The notes under the pieces are model-generated. The model was not told the origin of the DNA. It did not search any database and worked only from the letters and a program-made list of their open reading frames with translations. A DNA stretch of 7,021 nucleotides, taken from positions 1-7,021 of the forward strand of contig DYFG01000083.1 in the NCBI GenBank assembly GCA_020725315.1, read 5' to 3'. Source of the DNA: Nitrosotalea sp. GTDB taxonomy: Archaea > Halobacteriota > Syntropharchaeia > Alkanophagales > Methanospirareceae. This document shows, piece after piece, positions 1-5,230 of this stretch (its first letter is position 1; every line of letters begins with the position of its first letter). Made by a program: the position numbers and the translations under genes.

Positions 1-497
1 GCGCTTCATCAGTTGAAAGGATAAGCCATTTCCCATCGATGCCCTCCGTCAACCGCAATTCCTGCTTTTTATAACTCCACACTATACGTGGTCCCTCCTT
101 TTTTCTACTCACCTTCACATCAATAAAATTGGACCACGAGTTCAGGATAGATTTTATTGCATATAGGTGCCCGGCTCGGCTACTGCGGGCAAGTGTATCC
201 GGCACGTCATTCAAGCGAGCAAGGAGATTCTTCACGGTTGATATGCTGTGACGGCTCCCATTGTAGACAAAACTCTGTTGATCGCCCAGATGGTCAGCAA
301 TTTTCCGGGAGACGCCCCTTCAATCTCTGATTTTCCACAGCAAATTCTGTCTATTATGGGTATGAAGAAATTTAAGCGATCCAGGACCCGTTTGCGCGGT
401 TTTCCACTTGTTGATACTTTCTCCTCTGGACCGATATAGCGTATGAATTTGCTAATAACCTTTTTTCCTTGCCTTATGGATTTGTATTAGCAATACT
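1..497 (-). pseudogene. Decayed IS1634-like (IS4 superfamily) transposase relic
   Basis: Read on the minus strand, pieces of one transposase appear in order across frame breaks. From about 497 to 235 one frame gives an N-terminal block with RQGKKVISKFIRYIGPEEK, matching the RYIGP-type N-terminus of IS1634 transposases, followed by LLTIWAINRVL, then a TGA at 232-234. A second frame gives VKNLLARLNDVPDTLARSS and NFIDVKVSRKKR. After a slip in an A-rich run near 85-95, a third frame gives RIVWSYKKQELRLTEG and DGKWLILSTDEA, the block before the second catalytic region. The block expected between INRVL and KNLLARL, with the first catalytic Asp, is absent, so an internal deletion is likely. The window edge cuts off the C-terminus. 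No terminal inverted repeat was found; the N-terminal boundary near 497 is approximate. The family call rests on remembered motifs. It cannot encode an active enzyme. Confidence 0.7.
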
Positions 498-528
498 AGT
501 GGTGGATAAGGGGGAAGTAGGTTACAAG

Positions 529-825
529 ATGGAGTCAGATTCCATAACACTATACGAGGATAATATTTTAAAGATTATTATGATGAGTTCGGTGATCCTC
601 TTGTATTCTCTCTTTGGGTTAGGTATCCCGCATAGAATATAAGGAGAGCGAGCTCTAGGGGTTGATATTGCTTTTCCGCCCTCTGATAGAGATATTTTCG
701 AGAAGATGGGCATTTTTGATACGACGGATACTGGGCTCAGTGAATGCTTAAGATGCTCGTTAAATACTCTCGACACTTCTATTAGAGAAACATCGTATTT
801 AAAGCTTTTGAGATTTCTTCTATGA
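529..825 (+). pseudogene. Unidentified decayed reading frame, possibly a former gene
   Basis: The 320-base stretch between the transposase relic and htpX has no confident gene. One plus-strand frame reads from ATG 529 through a hydrophobic segment (ILLYSLFGLGIP), hits TAA at 640-642, and then continues in the same frame with GVDIAFPPSDRDIFEKMGIF to TGA at 823-825. Codons after the stop are purine-rich at the first position, which favours a formerly coding plus strand. I do not recognise the product. The opposite strand has an 84-codon open frame (522-776) that could equally be chance. The 3' end overlaps the end of the convergent htpX by a few bases. The frame is also open upstream of 529, antisense to the transposase relic, so the true start is unclear. 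Confidence 0.25.
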
Positions 826-1797
826 GTACGCCCCCAGCCGCTTAACCCGGCTGACGGGATTGGGGTGCGTGGAAAAGAGCTCCATCAGTCTGTCAGCACG
901 GCTCGCCTTTGCGCGCTCTGCAAACAGTTTTAACTCGTATGCGTCTATCGTCCCATCTCTATCCAGGTCAGCAGCACTCAAATCCTTTAAATCTCCTCGT
1001 GCGGTTAGCGGGTCGGCGGCAAAGAAAGCGCGCATGCTTCCCATCTCCTTCTTCATCGTATCAGGCTGCACACGTGCATTACCATAAATCATTCGGTATA
1101 ACGCAGACGCGAGTGCATGAGGCTTTCTTGTGAGTTCCGCGCTGCCTGCATCCGCATAATATTCCCGTATACGCGATACATAAAGCACGATAAGGTTGCT
1201 TATGAAGTAGACCACAAAGGCAATAAGCGCAATCGCCATCATAGGCAAAGCCCCTTCTCTATTCCGACCTCCGCCGCCAAAGATACCCGACCAGAAGAAG
1301 CTGAAATAAATAAAGTAACAGATCATCGGTATCACACTCAGCGCGGTTATAACCGCCATATCGCGATGTTTTATATGCGAGAGTTCATGCCCCAGAACTG
1401 CTTCGAGCTCCTCCCTGCGCAGCATCTCCAGCAATCTTCTGGTAACACAGACCCGTGCGGTCCTCTTCGAGGTGCCAAAAGCGAATGCGTTCGGTATTGA
1501 TATCTCGGAGATCCCTACTCGTGGCTTAGGAATACCCGCCTTCCTCGCTAATTCACTCACCATCCGATGCAATCCCGGCTGCTCTTGTTCGGAGACATAG
1601 CGAATGCGCATTGTCAGCTCTACTATCTTCGGACCTATGAAGAACTGGATAGACACAATCACGAAGGCGAGTAAAACAAAAACAGGCCAAGTGCCTACCC
1701 CTGTAATGACAGCTATAGTCCACAATAGCGCAAATATCACCGCAAACAGGAGTAATACGCTAAGCCCCATCCTCACCTTTAGCCACGCCGTTCTCAT
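820..1797 (-). CDS. htpX: HtpX-like M48 family membrane zinc metalloprotease
   Basis: This is an integral membrane zinc protease of the M48B type, a family that degrades damaged or misfolded membrane proteins. The 325 residues show two N-terminal membrane segments (about 12-32 and 36-55), the zinc-binding HELSH at 137-141, two more membrane segments (about 148-170 and 185-208), and REYYAD at 211-216, whose Glu212 is the expected third zinc ligand. STHPNPVSRVKRL near the C-terminus is the usual closing motif. Length and order fit HtpX. Residues 277-288 form a canonical EF-hand loop: Asp at 1, 3 and 5, Gly at 6, Ile at 8, Asp at 9 and Glu at 12. That suggests calcium binding, which is inference. 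There is no Shine-Dalgarno upstream, and a TATA box about 30 bases before the ATG points to a leaderless mRNA. The gene stands alone, downstream of the DUF4389 gene but with its own promoter. Confidence 0.93.
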   Translation of the reverse strand: MRTAWLKVRMGLSVLLLFAVIFALLWTIAVITGVGTWPVFVLLAFVIVSIQFFIGPKIVELTMRIRYVSEQEQPGLHRMVSELARKAGIPKPRVGISEISIPNAFAFGTSKRTARVCVTRRLLEMLRREELEAVLGHELSHIKHRDMAVITALSVIPMICYFIYFSFFWSGIFGGGGRNREGALPMMAIALIAFVVYFISNLIVLYVSRIREYYADAGSAELTRKPHALASALYRMIYGNARVQPDTMKKEMGSMRAFFAADPLTARGDLKDLSAADLDRDGTIDAYELKLFAERAKASRADRLMELFSTHPNPVSRVKRLGAYS

Positions 1798-1824
1798 TTC
1801 TTACTTTTATTATATTCTATCCCC

Positions 1825-1834
1825 ATATTTAAAG
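1825..1834 (-). promoter_or_regulatory. TATA box for htpX
   Basis: On the minus strand the bases read as CTTTAAATATG-like archaeal TATA. Its centre lies about 32 bases before the htpX ATG at 1797, so transcription should begin within a few bases of the start codon, consistent with a leaderless message and the lack of a Shine-Dalgarno. Confidence 0.5.
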
Positions 1835-1872
1835 CTATTATTCGTGTATTTAAAATTATTTTAAGGAGATAT

Positions 1873-1883
1873 AAAAAGAAAAA
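1873..1883 (-). terminator. Oligo-T terminator after the DUF4389 gene
   Basis: On the minus strand the sequence is CTTTTTCTTTTT-like, two runs of five T separated by one C, about 30 bases past the DUF4389 stop codon. Archaeal RNA polymerase terminates at such U-tracts without needing a hairpin. It lies between this gene and the htpX promoter, so it would insulate the two. Confidence 0.45.
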
Positions 1884-1911
1884 GGTTATCACAGCTATTT
1901 TTCAGTTTATT

Positions 1912-2232
1912 CTATTTCTTCTTCTCGTATATCTCAACGGGCTTCGGCATGATGCCCGGTCTCTCGTCGGTCATCCAGCAAACATAGCTGATCACATGCA
2001 CTAAATATTCCATATACCCCTTAATGAAGTTGCTTAATCCCTCGCTTCTGCGTCCGAGTATCAAGATCACAAACCACTGAATAAGCATGCATATTTCTGC
2101 GATAAATCCGTACACACACAACACCAGTAGTACAGCGAGCGAATACACGATTCGAATGAAAAGTTCAAGCCGTGCTGCTTTATGTTCGTAAGCAAACAGC
2201 CGTTTCAATTCAGCCGTTTTTTCTTCTGCCAT
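1912..2232 (-). CDS. DUF4389 domain small membrane protein
   Basis: The product is 106 residues when read from ATG 2230-2232. It resembles the DUF4389 family, whose function is unknown. It has a charged N-terminus, two adjacent membrane segments (about 27-44 and 46-60), a GRRSEGL turn at 60-66 followed by an amphipathic stretch, and the family-like MTDERPG at 87-93. The C-terminus is lysine-rich. I chose this ATG over the GTG at 2239-2241 and ATG at 2236-2238 because a ten-base Shine-Dalgarno (2237-2246) ends four bases before it; the earlier starts would overlap that site. Upstream lies a TATA element at 2291-2300 shared with the divergent membrane protein gene. The family assignment is from motif memory and could be a look-alike. 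Confidence 0.8.
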   Translation of the reverse strand: MAEEKTAELKRLFAYEHKAARLELFIRIVYSLAVLLVLCVYGFIAEICMLIQWFVILILGRRSEGLSNFIKGYMEYLVHVISYVCWMTDERPGIMPKPVEIYEKKK

Positions 2233-2236
2233 TATC

Positions 2237-2246
2237 ATCACCTCCT
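2237..2246 (-). promoter_or_regulatory. Full-length Shine-Dalgarno setting the DUF4389 start
   Basis: The minus strand reads AGGAGGTGAT, complementary over ten bases to the usual 3' end of archaeal 16S rRNA, followed by GATA and then ATG. This decides for the start at 2232. Confidence 0.7.
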
Positions 2247-2290
2247 TTTATTTTAAATAATCCTTTCGGTAAACTTCACTATGCCTTCCA

Positions 2291-2300
2291 CTATATAAAA
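2291..2300. promoter_or_regulatory. TATA element between divergent genes
   Basis: The plus strand reads CTATATAAAA followed by AG; the minus strand reads CTTTTTATATAG. For the minus-strand DUF4389 gene a start of transcription about 25 bases on would be near 2268-2270, leaving a leader of about 37 bases with the Shine-Dalgarno. For the plus-strand membrane gene it would give a start near 2320 and a leader of about 100 bases. A second AT-rich run at 2250-2260 is too close to the DUF4389 Shine-Dalgarno to serve as its TATA box. Confidence 0.4.
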
Positions 2301-2367
2301 AGTTATCGATAAGTCCTCGAATCGCCTCTGCATTTCCCCTCATCACAAGCGAAGGAGGAAAGATATA

Positions 2368-2406
2368 ATGCAACTTAGTATCTATTATGATGATCATGCG
2401 TTATAA
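2368..2406 (+). other. Possible 12-codon leader ORF with Shine-Dalgarno
   Basis: A GGAGG at 2354-2358 lies nine bases before ATG 2368, which opens a frame encoding MQLSIYYDDHAL and ends at TAA 2404-2406. It finishes 19 bases before the ATG of the membrane protein gene, whose own Shine-Dalgarno follows at once. It may be a translated leader or chance; the peptide is not recognised. Confidence 0.25.
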
Positions 2407-2410
2407 GGCT

Positions 2411-2420
2411 AAGGGGTGAT
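2411..2420 (+). promoter_or_regulatory. Shine-Dalgarno setting the membrane protein start
   Basis: AAGGGGTGAT shares the GGTGAT core with the anti-Shine-Dalgarno complement and ends four bases before ATG 2425. The spacing is the same as at the divergent DUF4389 gene. Confidence 0.55.
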
Positions 2421-2424
2421 TCGG

Positions 2425-3108
2425 ATGCGAGAGCTACGCCACTTTCTATCCTTTCTTACCGGACCTAAGAGTGTAAAGATAAGCCTAATCAGCGGCATCG
2501 CGATCATCATCGCGGCATTGGTTGATGCAGTATTTTTCCTCAACATACTGGATATGCTTACCAAAGGTAAAGCACCTGATGCCGCGACGTTATTACGCCT
2601 AGGCTATGAATCTACGCTCATATTCATAGGCTACGTAATTCTTTTGTGCGGGCTCTTAAATTCGGCATTTCTTATGTTGCGAAACCATAACTTTAATGCC
2701 CCTCCAAAAAAACTCCAAATTCAGTTCACCATCCTTTTCACTTTTATTATTGCTTTTCTGGTTGCGAGAGCATCTGTTGTGCTTTTAGACGTGCCTGTTA
2801 ATCATGCATACCAGTTATGGATAAAAGGGTACCGTGTTCACCATTTCTTCTTTGGGATCGGTTTGCTCGTTATTGGTGGCTGGCTTGGACATATTCAGTA
2901 CGGGCGCCTTATAACCAGGATCTCCGCTGCTCTCTATGGCATTGGAGCCGGACTGGTCGTGGATGAGTTCGGATTGCTATTAACCTTTGGAGATTACTGG
3001 GCAGCCCAGTCATATATTTTCTTCGTGATAATCTCGCTCTTATTTTTGATAATGCTCTTATTAGAGGCATATAAACTATTTAACACGTTACCTTCATCAC
3101 TTTCCTAA
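2425..3108 (+). CDS. Uncharacterised six-helix integral membrane protein
   Basis: The 227-residue product from ATG 2425 has about six membrane segments (roughly 20-42, 62-84, 103-122, 142-157, 166-187 and 196-217). Conserved-looking polar groups lie near the membrane: a His pair at 139-140 followed by FFFGIG, DEF at 180-182 and GDYW at 189-192. This HH...G / DEF / YW pattern recalls a group of hypothetical membrane proteins seen in archaea and actinobacteria. I know no function for it, though the His, Asp and Glu could bind metal. The start at 2425 is supported by AAGGGGTGAT (2411-2420) four bases upstream; a GTG at 2416 in the same frame lies inside that site. It is transcribed away from the DUF4389 gene, and the SPASM fragment follows on the same strand. 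Confidence 0.8.
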   Translation: MRELRHFLSFLTGPKSVKISLISGIAIIIAALVDAVFFLNILDMLTKGKAPDAATLLRLGYESTLIFIGYVILLCGLLNSAFLMLRNHNFNAPPKKLQIQFTILFTFIIAFLVARASVVLLDVPVNHAYQLWIKGYRVHHFFFGIGLLVIGGWLGHIQYGRLITRISAALYGIGAGLVVDEFGLLLTFGDYWAAQSYIFFVIISLLFLIMLLLEAYKLFNTLPSSLS

Positions 3109-3143
3109 CGGTGCTATTGGGAAGATGATAATCATGGCCAACC

Positions 3144-3707
3144 TTGGGGTATGTGACAGATCTAACCCCGAAACTAGGATGTGCCGAATTATACACAATT
3201 CCCCTAATGCCTGTTGGAAGAGCCAGAAGATTTCCAGAAGCTGTTTTATCTCCGAGGATGAAGGCAGAGCATATTAAAAGGACAATTGAAGTAAATTATC
3301 ATCAAAGCAAGTTAAAAATTGAAGTTAGCGCCCCACAAAAGAATATTTACACTCTTTTGGCCAACTCCAAATCCCCCCTTCCACTTGGATGTAGTGCTGG
3401 GGTAACCGATTTAGGTCTTTTACCTGACGGCACCTTAGTAGATTGCCCCATCCATCGATACCGTTTGGGGTATTGGGAAGATTTAATGCATGGCAACCTA
3501 TCGACTTTGAGAGACAAGAAAGGGTTAGAAATTAAAACTTTTGAAGATGAAAAGAGGAAAGGCTTTAGATGGTCTCGAATTGGACATTATATCCCCATTC
3601 CCTGCGGGGGCCTGCATGTAAATAGTACAGAGGAGATAAATGAGTTAATTTTGAAGGAAAAAGCAATTGAAGAAGGAAGACAAAAACTTATATTTAAGAT
3701 TGAGTAA
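3144..3707 (+). CDS. Radical SAM protein C-terminal remnant with SPASM-like domain
   Basis: The 187-codon frame resembles the C-terminal half of a radical SAM/SPASM protein. ELYTIPLMPVGRAR (15-28) looks like the last barrel strand of the radical SAM core. GCSAG at 82-86, LPDGTLVDC at 93-101, HGNLSTLRD at 116-124 and CGG at 154-156 follow the order of an SPASM domain, which binds an auxiliary iron-sulfur cluster; visible Cys are 83, 101 and 154. The N-terminal CxxxCxxC that holds the catalytic cluster is missing. Only 35 bases separate this frame from the preceding gene, so there is no room for it. The first codon is a TTG with no good Shine-Dalgarno, and the open frame begins at 3132 after a TAA. 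Composition is more AT-rich than the riboflavin genes. It is probably a truncated non-catalytic remnant; an independently translated SPASM-only protein is less likely. Confidence 0.6.
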   Translation: MGYVTDLTPKLGCAELYTIPLMPVGRARRFPEAVLSPRMKAEHIKRTIEVNYHQSKLKIEVSAPQKNIYTLLANSKSPLPLGCSAGVTDLGLLPDGTLVDCPIHRYRLGYWEDLMHGNLSTLRDKKGLEIKTFEDEKRKGFRWSRIGHYIPIPCGGLHVNSTEEINELILKEKAIEEGRQKLIFKIE

Positions 3708-3726
3708 AGTTGTCTTATTAATGGGC

Positions 3727-4461
3727 TTATTCTAACTCAAAAGGTGCGAAGCGCGAATGAAACGCTTCTACTATCTCCTTCCCTTCCATGAATACGAGGT
3801 CATGTTCCGAAGCGAACGCCATTGCCTTAGCCTTGGAAAGAGCACCACCAGATTCGGTGTCTAACATCTCGCATATGACCATTGCAGGGGATATCTCTGC
3901 AAGCACCGCTAATGCCACGGAGAGCTCTGTCTGCCCCCTCCTCTCATCGAGCAGCCTATCCGCAGCTCGTAATAGTGAGACATGCCCGGGTGTTCGGAAT
4001 TCGGTATAAAAATCATAAGAATTGTCATTACCGTTTAATACTCGCTCCACTGCTTCTCCTATCTTTTTTATCGTCAGTGCCCGGTCTCTATCCGTTATGC
4101 CGGTGAATGTAGCACGATGATTCACCCAAAGGGAGAAAGAAGAACGTTTATCGTATGAAAGATCGCCCTTCTCTTCCACTAATCTTCTGAGAGGAGCGAA
4201 GGTGTCATTCACGTTTCTCAGGATATCACTCATGAGTGGAAGCCCAAACTTCTCTGCGGCAACGGGATGAATAGCAACGCATATAAGTCCGCCAGCCTCA
4301 TTTCTAAAATAAGCGACTTTTTTTGGTGTCACAGAAGAAGCCGGTAGTACAAAGTCTGTCTCGCCTTCTCTCTCCTCTGCATCGTATATTAATACAAGTT
4401 CTCCCTTTCTTATCGATTCTATACCCCTCTTTACTGACCTGGGAATGTTAATAGTGTTCAT
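3727..4461 (-). CDS. ribB: 3,4-dihydroxy-2-butanone 4-phosphate synthase
   Basis: RibB converts ribulose 5-phosphate to 3,4-dihydroxy-2-butanone 4-phosphate and formate, providing the four-carbon unit of the riboflavin ring in the cytoplasm. The 244 residues fit the archaeal single-domain enzyme: EREGETDFV at 30-38 (acidic metal and substrate loop), RNEAGGLICVA at 53-63, FTGITDRDRALTIKK at 119-133, EFRTPGHVSLLRA at 154-166 and ICEMLD at 196-201 with Glu198. The usual GHTE signature, whose His is a metal ligand and catalytic residue in characterised enzymes, reads GQTE at 176-179. All surrounding residues look intact, so activity is uncertain rather than excluded. The ATG lies six bases after the ribK stop codon. 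A GGTGGTGAT Shine-Dalgarno sits inside the last codons of ribK, about ten bases upstream, so the two genes form an operon. It converges with the SPASM fragment. Confidence 0.95.
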   Translation of the reverse strand: MNTINIPRSVKRGIESIRKGELVLIYDAEEREGETDFVLPASSVTPKKVAYFRNEAGGLICVAIHPVAAEKFGLPLMSDILRNVNDTFAPLRRLVEEKGDLSYDKRSSFSLWVNHRATFTGITDRDRALTIKKIGEAVERVLNGNDNSYDFYTEFRTPGHVSLLRAADRLLDERRGQTELSVALAVLAEISPAMVICEMLDTESGGALSKAKAMAFASEHDLVFMEGKEIVEAFHSRFAPFELE

Positions 4462-4467
4462 ATTTAT

Positions 4468-5181
4468 TCATATCACCACCTTGGTTCTTACCTCATCTCC
4501 GTCCTTCAGTTGAAGTTCATGTCTGAGATAAACCGGCGAAATTATCTCCAGAACATCATCGGGATAATGTGTGCGGTCAGGAATGATAACCGCGCTTTTA
4601 ATTCCTCCCGCTTCTTTCTCTACTATCTTACAGAGGAAGCACTTGCCACCGCCAAAGGTTCTCTTTTCTGACTCAAAACCTTCTATTTCTATTCCCTTTC
4701 GCGCATCCAGCTTCTTCCGTGCTGCTCTACTTTGTGCTTCCAGGCTGAGATTTAACGTGCCGGGAAACGGGATAAAGCCTAATTTAGCCTCGAATTGCCT
4801 TTTATACCCCTCCAGTGCTGTATAATATTTCCCCTCTCCCAGACCGGTGATCAAGCGTCCAGCGATCTCAACCTCGATATCCGTTCTGGAGAAAAATATC
4901 TCCTGGTATTCATAACATTCTTTCTTTAATTGCTCTATTCCTTTGTTTGTGAGCATTATCCACTGCCCATCCGCTATGATTCTTCTATGCACGAGACCTT
5001 CACGTTCAAGCTCTTGAAGTCGCCTCGCTGCGGTTTGTACGCTTGATTTAATCGCTTCTGCGAAATGACCGGAAGACAACTTGATCGGTTGTGCTATCGC
5101 ACCTAACAAGGCGAGCTTCCGTAACGAAACCATGATGTTCACGCTCATCTTTCTCTCACTCATATCAATTTTGAGATGCAT
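4468..5181 (-). CDS. ribK: CTP-dependent riboflavin kinase with N-terminal winged HTH (RbkR type)
   Basis: The C-terminal half is an archaeal riboflavin kinase, which uses CTP instead of ATP to convert riboflavin to FMN. Motifs are GLGEGKYYT at 113-121, the KLGFIPFPGTLNL stretch at 133-145, GGGKCFLC at 177-184, IIPDRTHY at 199-206 and DDVLEIISP at 208-216. Residues 18-90 form a winged helix-turn-helix resembling MarR-type folds (SVQTAARRLQELEREGLVHR at 47-66 covers the recognition helix and wing start). Proteins of this fusion, called RbkR, are known in Archaea as both kinase and transcriptional regulator of riboflavin genes. M1 is chosen because the TATA box at 5205-5213 places transcription near 5184, giving a leaderless message. 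In-frame Met codons at 7, 12 and 17 are alternatives. It is first in the operon with ribB and may repress itself through the palindrome at its start. Confidence 0.95.
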   Translation of the reverse strand: MHLKIDMSERKMSVNIMVSLRKLALLGAIAQPIKLSSGHFAEAIKSSVQTAARRLQELEREGLVHRRIIADGQWIMLTNKGIEQLKKECYEYQEIFFSRTDIEVEIAGRLITGLGEGKYYTALEGYKRQFEAKLGFIPFPGTLNLSLEAQSRAARKKLDARKGIEIEGFESEKRTFGGGKCFLCKIVEKEAGGIKSAVIIPDRTHYPDDVLEIISPVYLRHELQLKDGDEVRTKVVI

Positions 5182-5185
5182 CTCA
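5172..5185. promoter_or_regulatory. Perfect 14-bp palindrome, candidate RbkR operator
   Basis: TGAGATGCATCTCA is its own reverse complement. It includes the ribK start codon (5179-5181) and the predicted transcription start about 25 bases after the TATA box. A dimeric helix-turn-helix protein bound here would block initiation, and the first product of this operon is such a protein. Symmetry and position are direct observations; operator function is inference. Confidence 0.5.
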
Positions 5186-5204
5186 TAAATAGGAGGAGGG
5201 TGGG

Positions 5205-5213
5205 TATATAAAT
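5205..5213 (-). promoter_or_regulatory. TATA box for the ribK-ribB operon
   Basis: The minus strand reads ATTTATATA in an otherwise C-rich context. Its centre is about 28 bases before the ribK ATG, so the mRNA should start at or just before the start codon. No Shine-Dalgarno precedes that ATG. Confidence 0.6.
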
Positions 5214-5230
5214 AGGTTGGTGGTTGGCAT

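Noticed and set aside
248..439. A 63-codon plus-strand open frame
   Set aside because: It lies antisense to recognisable transposase blocks (RYIGPEEK, WAINRVL) on the minus strand, so it is a shadow.
522..776. An 84-codon minus-strand open frame
   Set aside because: No recognisable motif, no clear Shine-Dalgarno or promoter, and the plus strand shows the more coding-like first-position bias. Not excluded, but not supportable as a gene.
860..1500. Several plus-strand open frames
   Set aside because: All lie opposite htpX, whose motifs are unmistakable.
1845..1865. A second TATA-like run upstream of htpX
   Set aside because: It lies about 50-65 bases before the ATG, and the box at 1825-1834 fits the start better. 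It may just be AT-rich spacer.
3708..3726. Terminator between the convergent SPASM fragment and ribB
   Set aside because: Only 19 bases separate the stops, with no T-run or stable hairpin on either strand.
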